In this document: positions 1 to 8,544 of the stretch, piece by piece
Position numbering within the stretch: the first letter of the stretch is position 1
Layout: the number at the start of each line of letters is the position of its first letter
From: Bradyrhizobium sp. CCGB01
Lineage (GTDB): Bacteria > Pseudomonadota > Alphaproteobacteria > Rhizobiales > Xanthobacteraceae
DNA: 64,000 bases
Direction: 5' to 3'
Assembly: GCF_024199795.1 (NCBI RefSeq)
Contig: NZ_JANADK010000001.1
Span: 310,001-374,000, forward strand
Notes under the pieces: model-generated
Told to the model about the DNA's origin: nothing
The model's database searches: none
The model's input: the letters and a program-made list of their open reading frames with translations, nothing else
Made by a program: the position numbers and the translations under genes

Positions 1-66
1 TAAACGGTGGACCTGTGGCGCGCGCTGCGCCACAATGCGCGAAAAGCGACGTCAGGGAGAACGATT

Positions 67-675
67 TTGACCCGCACAGCCCCGCAATTCCTGTTCGATT
101 TCGGCAGCCCGAACGCCTATCTCAGCCACCTCGCGATCCCCGCGATCGAGCAGCGCATCGGCGTCAAGTTCGAGTACGTGCCGATCCTGCTCGGCGGCAT
201 CTTCAAGTCGACCAACAACAAGTCGCCGGCCGAGACCCTCGCCGGCATCAAGAACAAGCGCGAATTCCAGGCAGTCGAGACCGAGCGCTTCGTCAAGCGC
301 TTCAAGGTCCAGCCCTACGTCTTCAATCCCAACTTCCCCGTCAACACGCTGAACCTGATGCGCACGGCGATCGCGGCGCAGGCCGAGGGCGTGTTCGAGA
401 AATACGTCGAGGCCGCCTTCCACCATATGTGGCGCGAGCCGAAGAAGATGGACGACCCCGAGATCGCGGCGAAGGCGCTCGCGTCCTCCGGTCTCGATGC
501 CCAAAAGCTGTTCGCCCGCGCCCAGGAGCCCGAAATCAAGGGCAAGCTGATCAAGAACACCGAGGACTCGGTCGCCCGCGGCGCGTTCGGCTCGCCGACC
601 TTCTTCGTCGGCAACGAGATGTTCTTCGGCAAGGAGCAGTTGCGCGAGGTCGAGGAGATGGTGCTGGAGAAGTAG
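67..675 (+). CDS. DsbA-family thioredoxin-fold protein, 2-hydroxychromene-2-carboxylate isomerase-like
   Basis: About 202 residues, the usual size for the HCCA isomerase (NahD) branch of the DsbA/kappa-GST superfamily. The N-terminal FDFGSPNAYLSH puts a Ser where oxidoreductases carry CxxC, as expected for glutathione-dependent isomerases. The C-terminal GAFGSPTFFVGNEMFFG carries the thioredoxin-fold cis-proline loop and is typical of the family. I chose the TTG at 67 because a purine-rich CAGGGAGA lies just upstream and it matches the family N-terminus; the frame is open back to a GTG at 7, which would add 20 unconserved residues. The physiological substrate cannot be told from the sequence; most homologues outside naphthalene operons have no assigned substrate. 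It precedes a ketopantoate-reductase-like gene by 112 bp. Confidence 0.8.
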   Translation: MTRTAPQFLFDFGSPNAYLSHLAIPAIEQRIGVKFEYVPILLGGIFKSTNNKSPAETLAGIKNKREFQAVETERFVKRFKVQPYVFNPNFPVNTLNLMRTAIAAQAEGVFEKYVEAAFHHMWREPKKMDDPEIAAKALASSGLDAQKLFARAQEPEIKGKLIKNTEDSVARGAFGSPTFFVGNEMFFGKEQLREVEEMVLEK

Positions 676-787
676 TCTCCGCATCCTCAGCGACAGAATG
701 TGATCGCGGTGACATTCTGGGTTGCTTCGCTTCGCGCGCAAGGGCGACTATAGATAGACCGCCAATAGCAACAATAAGGACAATCCC

Positions 788-1711
788 ATGCGTATCCTCG
801 TGGTCGGCGCCGGCGCCATCGGCGGCTATTTTGGTGGCAGGCTGTTGCAGGCCGGCCGCGACGTCACCTTTCTGGTGCGCCCGCGGCGCGCCTCCGAGCT
901 TGCGAGCGACGGCCTCGTCATCAAGAGCCCGAACGGCGATGTCACCTTGAAGAATCCGCCGACCGTGCAGGCCGACGCGCTCAAGGACAAGTTCGACGTC
1001 GTGCTGCTCAGCTGCAAGGCGTTCGACCTCGATGACGCCATCAAGTCGTTTGCCGCGGCGGTCGGACCGAACACCGCGATCATTCCGATGCTCAACGGCA
1101 TGAAGCACCTCGATACGCTCGACCAGAAATTCGGCAAGGAGCGCGTGCTCGGCGGCCTCTGCGCGATTGCCGCGACCCTGAACGAGAAGCGCGAGGTGGT
1201 GCAGCTCCAGCCGATGCAGTCGCTCAGTTACGGCGAGCGCGACGGCAAGCTGTCGGATCGCGTCAAGGCGATCGACGAGGCCTTCAAGACCGGCATCAAT
1301 GGCGCGGCCGCCAGCCAGAACATCATGCAGGACATGTGGGAGAAGTGGGTGTTTTTGTCCTCGCTCGCCGCAAGCACTAGCCTGATGCGCACCTCCGTCG
1401 GCAACATCCTCGCCGCCCCCGGCGGCCGGGACTTTTTGCTCGGCATGCTGGACGAGACCAGCGCGATCGCCACCGCGTCAGGCTACACCCCGGGCGGCCC
1501 GTTCTTCGAGCGCGTGAAGGGCAACCTCACCACTGAGGGATCGCCGATGACGGCATCCATGTTCCGCGACGTCAAGGCGGGCCTGCCGGTCGAGGCCGAT
1601 CATGTCATCGGCGATCTGATCGCGCGCGCAGATGCCGCCAAGGTGCCGGTGCCGAAGCTGCGTATCGCGTACACGCATCTGAAGGCGTATGAGAAGCAGC
1701 GGGCCAGCTAA
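788..1711 (+). CDS. panE: 2-dehydropantoate 2-reductase family protein (ApbA/PanE)
   Basis: The 307-residue protein opens with a Rossmann nucleotide-binding motif, VVGAGAIGGYFGGRL (residues 5-19). It follows the family pattern with a mid-protein PMLNGMKHLD and a conserved lysine region around WEKWVFLSS. Family members reduce ketopantoate to pantoate with NADPH in coenzyme A synthesis, in the cytoplasm. Bradyrhizobia usually have several PanE-like paralogues, and a catabolic 2-oxoacid reductase role cannot be excluded, so the symbol is tentative. The ATG at 788 starts directly at the Rossmann strand. The gene runs co-directionally after the isomerase-like gene and is followed by an inverted repeat that could end transcription. 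Confidence 0.8.
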   Translation: MRILVVGAGAIGGYFGGRLLQAGRDVTFLVRPRRASELASDGLVIKSPNGDVTLKNPPTVQADALKDKFDVVLLSCKAFDLDDAIKSFAAAVGPNTAIIPMLNGMKHLDTLDQKFGKERVLGGLCAIAATLNEKREVVQLQPMQSLSYGERDGKLSDRVKAIDEAFKTGINGAAASQNIMQDMWEKWVFLSSLAASTSLMRTSVGNILAAPGGRDFLLGMLDETSAIATASGYTPGGPFFERVKGNLTTEGSPMTASMFRDVKAGLPVEADHVIGDLIARADAAKVPVPKLRIAYTHLKAYEKQRAS

Positions 1712-1725
1712 CCAAATATTCCGCT

Positions 1726-1763
1726 GTCGTCCCGGGGCGCACATAGCGCGAACCCGGGACGAC
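1726..1763. repeat. Intergenic inverted repeat, GTCGTCCCGGG / CCCGGGACGAC
   Basis: Eleven-base perfect arms (1726-1736 and 1753-1763) flank a 16-base loop between the convergent panE-like and cytochrome genes. No T-run follows on either side, so it looks like a dispersed palindromic repeat rather than a canonical terminator. A related CGTCCCGG motif recurs near 63.72 kb. Confidence 0.7.
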
Positions 1764-1790
1764 GATTGCGTTTGCGGGTACAGCCGCGCG

Positions 1791-2384
1791 TTATTTGAAA
1801 TACGCCAGATAATGCGAAACGGCGGTGATCTCCTCGTCGCTCATGTGATAGGCGACATCGGCCATCGCGGCGACGCCGCCGCCGACGCGCTGGCCCGTCT
1901 TATAGTCGTGCAGCGCCTTGACCAGATATTCCTCGCGCTGACCCGCGAGCCGGGCGACGGCCTTGGTGCCGGCGAAGCTGTCGGTGTGGCATGAGGCGCA
2001 GCGGCGGCCGACGGCGACTTGCGCGCCCTTTTTCGACAGGTCCGGATCTTTGTCCTCCTCGCCCTTCGGCGGCGTCATCTGCGCGAAATAGGCGCCGAAA
2101 TTGCGGATGTCCTCGTTGGTGATTTCCTCGACGATCGGCTGCATCTGGTCGTTCTTGCGCGAACCGGCGCGGAAGAACACGAGCTGCCACTGGATAAATT
2201 GATCGGGCTGGCCGGCCAGCGAAGGGATGTTCTCGGTCTGTGAAATGCCGTTCTCGCCGTGACAGCCGGAGCAGACCGCGGCCTTCTCCTTGATCGCGGC
2301 ATTGTCGGCGGCCTGGGCCGGGACCAATGCAAGCGCTGCGAGCGAAAGCGCGCCGATGACATACGAAGAAAACTGGCGGCGCAT
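1791..2384 (-). CDS. Exported di-haem c-type cytochrome (cytochrome c4-like)
   Basis: The 197-residue product has an N-terminal signal peptide (about 25 residues, ending in PAQAAD) and two CxxCH haem-binding motifs: CSGCH in the first half and CASCH in the second. This tandem layout is that of c4-type cytochromes, periplasmic electron carriers. It lies 192 bp downstream of, and on the same strand as, the soluble sugar-dehydrogenase-like gene, so it is the likely electron acceptor of that enzyme; this pairing is inference from context. The C-terminal methionine-containing segment MADVAYHMSDEEITAVSHYL gives candidate axial ligands. Confidence 0.88.
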   Translation of the reverse strand: MRRQFSSYVIGALSLAALALVPAQAADNAAIKEKAAVCSGCHGENGISQTENIPSLAGQPDQFIQWQLVFFRAGSRKNDQMQPIVEEITNEDIRNFGAYFAQMTPPKGEEDKDPDLSKKGAQVAVGRRCASCHTDSFAGTKAVARLAGQREEYLVKALHDYKTGQRVGGGVAAMADVAYHMSDEEITAVSHYLAYFK

Positions 2385-2576
2385 GATGGGGATTCCGATC
2401 TATCGAGCTCGTCATAGCGGGGCGCGTGACGCGAGCCCGAAATCCATAACTTCCGTGCGTGGATATGGGTTCCGGACTTGCCGCAAGCCGCGCGCAATCC
2501 GGAACGAACGGTTGGGCCTTGAAATGAATGAGGCTGCGGCACCTCCCGGACACCGCAGCCTCCTTCCGTTATCGCG

Positions 2577-3851
2577 CTACTTCTTGCTGTAGCTGATGCG
2601 GTAGATCGCGCCGGCCCAATCGTCGGCGACGAGGATCGAGCCATCCTTGGCGAGGATGATGTCGTTGGGACGGCCGAGATAGCCCTGGTCGCCCTCGATC
2701 CAGCCGGAGGCGAACACCTCTTGCTTGGCGTTCTTGCCGTCGGGCCCGACGATCACGCGCACGATGCGGCCGCCCTGGTACTTGTGGCGATTCCAGGAGC
2801 CGTGCTCGGCGATCAAAATGTTGTTCTTGTACTCGGCGGGGAATTGATCGCCGGTGTAGAACTTCATGCCGAGCGGAGCGACGTGGGCGCCGAGGTTCAG
2901 CACGGGCGGCGTGAACTCGGAGCATTTGTGGCCCATCGCGAACTTGTCATCGGGCAGGTTGCCCTGATGGCAGTAGGGATAGCCGAAATGCTCGCCGATC
3001 TTGTTGATCATGTTCAGCTTGTCTGAGGGCAGATCATCGCTGATCCAGTCGCGAGCGTTCTCGGTGAACCAGAACTTGCCGGTCCGCGGATCGACGTCGC
3101 CGCCAACCGAGTTGCGAACGCCGAGCGCATAGATTTCGGCGTTGCCGGTCTTGGGATCGACGCGGCGGATCTGCGAGACGCTGGTCGGCGGGATGCCGAC
3201 GTTGAAGGGCGGTCCGAACGGCAGGTAGAACCAGCCTTCCTTGTCGACCGCGATGTACTTCCAGCCATGCGCGGCATAGGAGGGCATGTCGTCATAGACG
3301 ACCTTGCCGTCACCGAGCTTGTCGAGATTGGCTTCCGCATTGTCGTAGCGGATCAGCTTGTCGACGGCGATGACGTAGAGCGCGCCGTCCTTGAAGGCGA
3401 GACCCGTGGGCATGTTCAGCCCCTTCAGGATGGTCTTGACCTCCTTCTTGCCGTTGTTGTCCTTGATGGCATAGACGTTGCCGAGGCCGAACGAGCCGAC
3501 GAACAGCGTGCCCTTGTCACCCCAGGCCATCTGCCGCGCCGCGAGAACGCCGGGCGCATAGACCTCGATCTTGAAGCCCGCCGGCAGCTTGATCTTCTTC
3601 ATCATCGCCGCGAGCTCGGCCTCGGACGCGCCGGTCGGCGGGCCCGAGGGCGGCGCGAGGCCCTTCTGCGCCTCGGTCTCGTCGCCGAGGAACCAGTCAT
3701 CCGGCGGATGGGTCCAGAACTCCTTGGTGCCGGATTCGTATTTCTTCAGTGCCCGGTTCTTGTCCTGCTGTTGCGCATTGCCTGCACTGGTCCCTGCAAG
3801 AAGGGCCACGGCTGCAAGCGCCAACACGGATCGATGGAACATCGATGTCAT
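2577..3851 (-). CDS. PQQ-dependent sugar (L-sorbosone-type) dehydrogenase-like beta-propeller protein
   Basis: The 424-residue protein has a Sec signal peptide (ALAAVALLAGTSAGNAQ) and a six-bladed beta-propeller body typical of the soluble glucose/sorbosone dehydrogenase family. Recognisable segments are LPAGFKIEVYAPGVLAARQM, YALGVRNSVGGDVDPRTG, LIAEHGSWNRHKYQGGRI and GRPNDIILAKDGSILVADDW. Family members oxidise sugars or related alcohols in the periplasm with PQQ and pass electrons to a c-type cytochrome; the di-haem cytochrome gene just downstream fits. The substrate is not predictable. The region between residues 30 and 80 (EFWTHPPDDWFLGDETEAQ) is specific to a subgroup often annotated only as sorbosone dehydrogenase. 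Confidence 0.82.
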   Translation of the reverse strand: MTSMFHRSVLALAAVALLAGTSAGNAQQQDKNRALKKYESGTKEFWTHPPDDWFLGDETEAQKGLAPPSGPPTGASEAELAAMMKKIKLPAGFKIEVYAPGVLAARQMAWGDKGTLFVGSFGLGNVYAIKDNNGKKEVKTILKGLNMPTGLAFKDGALYVIAVDKLIRYDNAEANLDKLGDGKVVYDDMPSYAAHGWKYIAVDKEGWFYLPFGPPFNVGIPPTSVSQIRRVDPKTGNAEIYALGVRNSVGGDVDPRTGKFWFTENARDWISDDLPSDKLNMINKIGEHFGYPYCHQGNLPDDKFAMGHKCSEFTPPVLNLGAHVAPLGMKFYTGDQFPAEYKNNILIAEHGSWNRHKYQGGRIVRVIVGPDGKNAKQEVFASGWIEGDQGYLGRPNDIILAKDGSILVADDWAGAIYRISYSKK

Positions 3852-4132
3852 CGCGTCACTCCCCTAAGGCAGCCGTCAAGGCCGCGCATTATTTTGTTAT
3901 GGCTAGTCGAGAGGCGAAGTTTGAAGTCTGCCGAGCGGCAGACGCAAAAAGGTTAGCACATCTGACGGCAGTGAGAAGCGCGCTACGTGTGCTGCAGTTG
4001 CGCTCAATAAAAATTGAGACGGTTTTTCTCTCGACGCGAGGCGCGCGACAACAACGCTCTCGCTGCAACGCGGAATCAACCGAACGCGCAGCGCATTCGC
4101 GTGCCGCGAAAAGAGCCGCCAAACAAAAAGCG

Positions 4133-4156
4133 CGAAAACAACCCCATGCACAGTAG
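4133..4156. repeat. Dispersed 24-bp motif, copy 1 (intergenic 3852-4232)
   Basis: The 24 bases at 4133-4156 recur exactly at 51415-51438, 47 kb away; the core is ACAACCCCATGCACAG. Both copies sit upstream of a minus-strand gene and read, on the minus strand, as a short frame starting MGLFS (here 23 codons, MGLFSRFLFGG onward). Identity stops at the edges apart from a following (A/G)AAGG. The rest of the 381-bp gap holds a small CTCAAT-AAAA-ATTGAG hairpin near 4000 and no convincing gene. Confidence 0.75.
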
Positions 4157-4232
4157 AAAGGCTCAGGCCATCTTGCCCCCGGTGACGCCGGACAGATGTT
4201 TGATGCGTCGAGCAAAACAGCAAACGCGGCGA

Positions 4233-5219
4233 TTACGAGGCGACGGGGTAGGGCCCGTCATCGAATATCGCGTCATGATAGCCTTTCGACCCGATCTCGC
4301 GTGCCAGCGTGCTGCGAAACTCCGTCCCCTCGCGCAGGCTGTTCAGGACATGGGCGAAGTCGAATTCGGGCCTCCAGCCCAGCTCGCGCCGGGCGCGCTC
4401 GTTGACATAGACGCGGTCGATCGCGGGGAAGAGCCGCCAGCCGCGCGCCGCATAGAGCTCCGCGCAATCCGGGTAGAGCGCGCGCACCACGCCGGCCGCG
4501 TTGCGCGCGAGCGCCGCGAGATGGCGGGGCTCGAACGGGCTCGTGGCCGACACGATGTAACGGGCGAAGCCGATCTTCGGCGCACGCTCGGCGGCGAGCA
4601 GATGGGCGCTCACCGCATCCGCGATGTCGAGCCGGCGATACAGCAGCTCGTTGGCCTGCGCGTTGTCCAGCGGGTAGGCAGACCGCATCGCGGGATCGTC
4701 GTCATCCTCCGGAAAGAAACGCGAGGTTCGCAAGACGACGATCGGCAGACCGCGCTCGCGAAAGAACAGCTCGCAAAGAGACTCAGCCATCAGCTTCGTC
4801 GTGCCGTAGATGTTCTTGAGCACCGGCGGCAGATCCTCGGTGACCCACACCGCGGCCTGTCCCGCCTCGGGCCGGAGCTGCGAGCCGAACGCGCTGGTGG
4901 TGCTGGTGAAGACGAAGCTGCGCACGCCCGCCGCGGCGGCGGCCTCGAGCAGATTGAGCGTGCCGGTGACGTTGGTGTCGATGAAGTCTTGCTTGCTGTG
5001 GGTCGCCACATGCGGCTTGTGCAGCGTCGCCGTGTGGATCACGGCGGTGACGCCGTCCATCTGGCACCGGACGAAGTCGGGATCGACGATCGAGCCGACG
5101 GCATCGGTGAAGGGCGATGTCTTCAGGTCAAGCCCGCGCACGAGCGAGCCCCGCCCGCGGAGCGTTCGGACGATGGCCTCCCCGAGGTGGCCTGCGCTGC
5201 CCGTGACCAGAATTGTCAT
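4233..5219 (-). CDS. NAD-dependent epimerase/dehydratase (extended SDR)
   Basis: The 328-residue protein starts with the Rossmann motif ILVTGSAGHLGEAIV. The family active site appears as Ser/Thr near FVFTSTTSAFG and Tyr-x-x-x-Lys in IYGTTKLMAE. These are sugar-nucleotide epimerase/dehydratase-like enzymes of the extended SDR group; the substrate is unknown. The start was placed at the ATG at 5219, because the 13 extra upstream residues of the longer frame run into a leader and are not family-like. The gene begins 76 bp downstream of tRNA-Gly on the same strand. Confidence 0.85.
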   Translation of the reverse strand: MTILVTGSAGHLGEAIVRTLRGRGSLVRGLDLKTSPFTDAVGSIVDPDFVRCQMDGVTAVIHTATLHKPHVATHSKQDFIDTNVTGTLNLLEAAAAAGVRSFVFTSTTSAFGSQLRPEAGQAAVWVTEDLPPVLKNIYGTTKLMAESLCELFFRERGLPIVVLRTSRFFPEDDDDPAMRSAYPLDNAQANELLYRRLDIADAVSAHLLAAERAPKIGFARYIVSATSPFEPRHLAALARNAAGVVRALYPDCAELYAARGWRLFPAIDRVYVNERARRELGWRPEFDFAHVLNSLREGTEFRSTLAREIGSKGYHDAIFDDGPYPVAS

Positions 5220-5295
5220 TTGAGACCCAATACAGCCGCCAGCGGCGTGGAAAACCACGTCCCGACCCGGTTTGGCTGGATGCTTGGGAAAAAAC

Positions 5296-5370
<75 letters not shown>

Positions 5371-5644
5371 ATCCTGTGTCGGTCGCGTGACGCGCCGGCA
5401 ACGGCTGTCGTATGCCAAAAGCGGGCGGCGAATGCAACAGCTACCGGCAGCAAGATTGGCATCTTCTGCCCCCATATGGACCCCGATTCCGGTCAGATCA
5501 GCCAAAAACGCCCTGGAACTGCCGAATCGGCTGCCATGGATTGAAATTCGGCCGTCCCGGCCCAATTTTAGGCCCGACAACGAAGCAATGGAATTGGCGA
5601 CGTGCTAAAGACCCGCCATTCCAGACATCAGACGAGGGGATCCC

Positions 5645-6568
5645 GTGACGATCATCGACCAGGGTAACGGAGCGGCGGGCCCGGCTGCGGCCGATCTGAT
5701 CAAGGACACCACAACCCAGACCTTCGTGAAGGACGTCATCGAGGAATCGAAGCGCCAGCCGGTGCTGATCGACTTCTGGGCGGAGTGGTGCGGTCCCTGC
5801 AAGCAGCTCACCCCCGTGCTGGAAAAGGCGGTCAGGGCGGCCAAGGGCAAGGTCAAGCTGGTCAAGATGAACATCGACCAGCATCCGGCGATCCCGGGCC
5901 AGATGGGCATCCAGTCGATCCCGGCCGTGATCGCCTTCGTCAACGGCCAGCCGGCCGACGGCTTCATGGGCGCAGTGCCGGAGAGCCAGGTCAACGCCTT
6001 CATCGAAAAACTGACCAAGGGCGTCACCGCGCCCGGCGAGGTCAACATCGCCGAGATTCTCCAGGAGGCCGAGGCCGTGCTCGCCGAGGGCGATGCCGCC
6101 GCGGCCGCCCAAATCTATGCCGAAGTGCTCCAACATGATTCGACCAACATCGCGGCCCTTGCCGGACTTGCGAAATGCTACGCCGTCTCCGGCGCGATGG
6201 AGCAGGCCAAGCAGACGCTGGCCATGGTGCCGGAATCCAAGCGCAACGACCCCGCGGTGAAGGCCGTGCAGACCACGATCGATCTCGCCGAGCAGGCGGA
6301 GCAGCTGGGGCCGGTGGCCGAGCTGGAACAGAAAGTCGCCGCAAACCCGCTGGATCATCAGGCCCGCTTCGACCTTGCGACCGCGCTGAATGCGCAAGGC
6401 AACCGGGCGGCGGCTACCGAGCAGCTGCTGGCGATCGTCAAGCGCGACCGCAAATGGAACGACGACGGCGCCCGCAAGCAGCTGGTGCAGTTCTTCGAAG
6501 CCTGGGGCGGCACGGATGATGCAACAGTCGAGGGACGAAAGCGCTTGTCGACGATCCTGTTTTCGTAG
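5645..6568 (+). CDS. Thioredoxin-domain protein with TPR-like C-terminus (CnoX/YbbN type)
   Basis: The 307-residue protein has an N-terminal thioredoxin domain with an intact WCGPC active site (FWAEWCGPCKQL) and cis-Pro (QSIPAV), followed by about 160 residues of helical tetratricopeptide-like repeats. This is the architecture of the holdase/co-chaperone CnoX (YbbN). E. coli CnoX lacks the redox CxxC; here both cysteines are present, so oxidoreductase activity is plausible. The GTG at 5645 is preceded by GAGGGGA. The next gene (Lon-domain protein) follows 33 bp later, probably as an operon. Confidence 0.9.
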   Translation: MTIIDQGNGAAGPAAADLIKDTTTQTFVKDVIEESKRQPVLIDFWAEWCGPCKQLTPVLEKAVRAAKGKVKLVKMNIDQHPAIPGQMGIQSIPAVIAFVNGQPADGFMGAVPESQVNAFIEKLTKGVTAPGEVNIAEILQEAEAVLAEGDAAAAAQIYAEVLQHDSTNIAALAGLAKCYAVSGAMEQAKQTLAMVPESKRNDPAVKAVQTTIDLAEQAEQLGPVAELEQKVAANPLDHQARFDLATALNAQGNRAAATEQLLAIVKRDRKWNDDGARKQLVQFFEAWGGTDDATVEGRKRLSTILFS

Positions 6569-6601
6569 GGCGAGCTCGCGAGGCTAGCGGGGACCAGGCA
6601 G

Positions 6602-7279
6602 ATGCCGATCAACATCGAATATCGCGGCCCCGCCGACCTTCCGGAGATCGTTCCGGTGTTTCCGCTGCCGGGCGCGCTTTTGCTGCCGCGCGGCCAAATG
6701 CCGCTCAACATCTTCGAGCCGCGCTACCTTTCGATGGTCGACGATTCCTTCCGTGACGGCCACCGCCTGATCGGCATGATCCAGCCCGACGTCGCACACT
6801 CGCCGAAGAATTCCGACAGGCCGGCGCTGTTCCGGGTCGGCTGCGTCGGCCGCATCACCCAGCTCGCCGAATCCGGCGACGGCCGCTACATCCTCGAGCT
6901 CACCGGCGTCTCGCGCTTCAAGGTGGTCGAGGAGCTCGAAGTGCTCACCGCATACCGCCAGTGCAAGGTGGACTTCTTCGCCTTCGTCGACGACTTCACC
7001 GCGCGCATGGGCGAGGACGAGGTCGATCGCGAGGCGCTGCTCGCGGTCCTGGCGGACTTCCTGAAGGCCAACAATCTCAAGGTCGACTGGGAGGGCGTCG
7101 AGAGCGCGCCCAACGAGGCGCTCGTCAATGCGCTGGCGATGATGTCGCCCTATGGCCCCGCGGAGAAGCAGGCCATGCTGGAAGCGCCGGATCTGAAGAC
7201 CCGCGCCGAGATCCTGATCGCCGTCACCGAGATGGACCTCGCCAAGAAGCGCACCAGCGGCGATCCGCCGTTGCAGTGA
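6602..7279 (+). CDS. Lon N-terminal (substrate-binding) domain protein
   Basis: The 225-residue protein consists essentially of a Lon N-terminal/PUA-like substrate-recognition domain (PVFPLPGALLLPRGQMPLNIF, then FEPRYLSMVDD) without the AAA+ or protease domains of Lon. Stand-alone proteins of this kind are common in alphaproteobacteria and their role is uncertain. It follows the thioredoxin-TPR gene closely. In related genomes, as I recall, this pair lies near the Trm112-like gene, which here is almost 4 kb further on, after an accessory block. Confidence 0.88.
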   Translation: MPINIEYRGPADLPEIVPVFPLPGALLLPRGQMPLNIFEPRYLSMVDDSFRDGHRLIGMIQPDVAHSPKNSDRPALFRVGCVGRITQLAESGDGRYILELTGVSRFKVVEELEVLTAYRQCKVDFFAFVDDFTARMGEDEVDREALLAVLADFLKANNLKVDWEGVESAPNEALVNALAMMSPYGPAEKQAMLEAPDLKTRAEILIAVTEMDLAKKRTSGDPPLQ

Positions 7280-7306
7280 GAAGCGACGTTGCCACGTCGC
7301 AAGGTC

Positions 7307-7392
7307 CGTGATGGCCGGGCTTGACACGGCCATCCACGTCTTACAGGCCGCACGAAGAACGTGGATGCCCGGGACAAGCCCGGGCATGACGA
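7307..7392. repeat. Palindromic intergenic repeat (ATGCCCGGG-ACAAG-CCCGGGCAT)
   Basis: Two inverted repeats sit side by side between convergent genes: an imperfect one around 7308-7338 and a perfect 9-base-arm one at 7365-7387. The combination CGTGGATGCCCGGG is a very common intergenic palindrome in Bradyrhizobium-type genomes. No T-tract is present. Confidence 0.75.
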
Positions 7393-7408
7393 GGAATAGT
7401 ACTCCGCG

Positions 7409-8002
7409 CTACTGATGACTGCGGATGCGCTTGCGTCCCGTGATCATCGCGCGGATCAGGTTCTCGCGCTGGAGGATCCCCATCAGGACCACGCCCACCA
7501 CGTGCAGCACGACCAGGACAATGACCGCGTCGGATGAATAGTGGTGGGTGTCCTCGACCCACCAGACGCCGAAGAAGGTCACGGTCACCGACATCGCGCC
7601 GGTGATGGTCGAGACGGCGAGCGACAACAGCAGCGCCACCAGCATCAACGTACCGGCGGGGTTGAGACCGATATAGCGTCCCGTCATGCCGCGACGCAGA
7701 TTCCAGAGATAGCCTGGCGCGGCACGAAGCCTGACGCCGACCATGCGGAAGCGCGAATAGCGGCTTCCCAGAAAGCCCCAGGCCACACGGAAGGCCAGGA
7801 GTCCGAGCACTGTATAGCCGAGGATGCGGTGAAGGCCGTCATAGACGGTCGGGGTGAACCAGGCGGCCAGAACGCTGGCCGCCAGGACCCAGTGCCAGAG
7901 GCGCAGCGGAAGATCCCAGACCGAAATCGTCCGCGAGGCGGTTTGATCCGCGGGGGTCCTGCCGGACACCCCGCGCGCTTCTGGCACCGCTTCTTCGATC
8001 AA
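7409..8002 (-). CDS. Cytochrome b561-family membrane protein
   Basis: The 197-residue protein has four predicted membrane helices and histidines placed as in bacterial di-haem cytochrome b561 / Ni-Fe hydrogenase b-type subunits (WDLPLRLWHWVLA, YDGLHRILGY, VVLHVVGVVLMG). Such proteins pass electrons between the quinone pool and periplasmic partners. A small PepSY-domain secreted protein is encoded just upstream on the same strand (45-bp gap), a frequent pairing. The physiological partner is not shown here. Confidence 0.88.
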   Translation of the reverse strand: MIEEAVPEARGVSGRTPADQTASRTISVWDLPLRLWHWVLAASVLAAWFTPTVYDGLHRILGYTVLGLLAFRVAWGFLGSRYSRFRMVGVRLRAAPGYLWNLRRGMTGRYIGLNPAGTLMLVALLLSLAVSTITGAMSVTVTFFGVWWVEDTHHYSSDAVIVLVVLHVVGVVLMGILQRENLIRAMITGRKRIRSHQ

Positions 8003-8046
8003 GCCAGCATCCTAAGAGGTCACTCGGCGCCGATCAGTAGCGCCGA

Positions 8047-8325
8047 TCACTTGGCGATCGTGTGCTTCAGGCTCAGATCTTCGGGGCTGTAGAACAGCTC
8101 GTAGAGCTTGCCTTCCTTGACGCCGTAGACCTCATAGCACGAGCCTTCGATCTTGGAGCGCCGCACCTCGTAGCCGAGCGCCTTGGCCTTGGCTTCGGCT
8201 TCGCTCGCCGGCTTCCACGACGCCTTGTCGAGCTTGGTGCAGTCCTTGAAACCGTCGGCCATCGCCGCCGATCCCATGCCAATCCCGATCGTCAGTGCAA
8301 TGGCAGCAACACGAATGACTTTCAC
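8047..8325 (-). CDS. Small secreted PepSY-domain protein
   Basis: A 92-residue protein with a clear signal peptide (MKVIRVAAIALTIGIGMG, cleavage after AMA) and a single PepSY-like fold. Signature pieces are ASEAEAKAKALGYEVRRSKIE, a Cys, and YEVYGVKEGKLYELFYSPED. PepSY proteins are periplasmic; small single-domain versions are often encoded beside cytochrome b561, as here, and may assist or regulate the redox partner. Exact function unknown. It probably heads the two-gene operon with the b561 gene. Confidence 0.85.
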   Translation of the reverse strand: MKVIRVAAIALTIGIGMGSAAMADGFKDCTKLDKASWKPASEAEAKAKALGYEVRRSKIEGSCYEVYGVKEGKLYELFYSPEDLSLKHTIAK

Positions 8326-8544
8326 GAACGTCTCCTCCTCTGTCGTGGCGCGGCCTGAAGCCGCGAAGCGGGACTGAAGGAAGCAAAGGAGATGATGAAG
8401 TCAATCCGGTTCGGGGCGGGACATCTTTAGAGTTATTCTAACAGTGCTAAAAAGATCAGCGCTCCCCGTGAGCAGCAGGTGTTTGAAGGGCCGCTGCGGC
8501 CTTACGCCTCACGGTTCGGAATGGCTGCGATCGAGCCGGTTGCA

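Noticed and set aside
7..66. GTG start at 7 for the isomerase-like gene
   Set aside because: No ribosome-binding site can be seen, and the extra 20 residues do not resemble the family N-terminus.
1726..1763. The palindromic repeats as CRISPR arrays
   Set aside because: They are single hairpins of different sequences with no regular spacer spacing and no cas genes.
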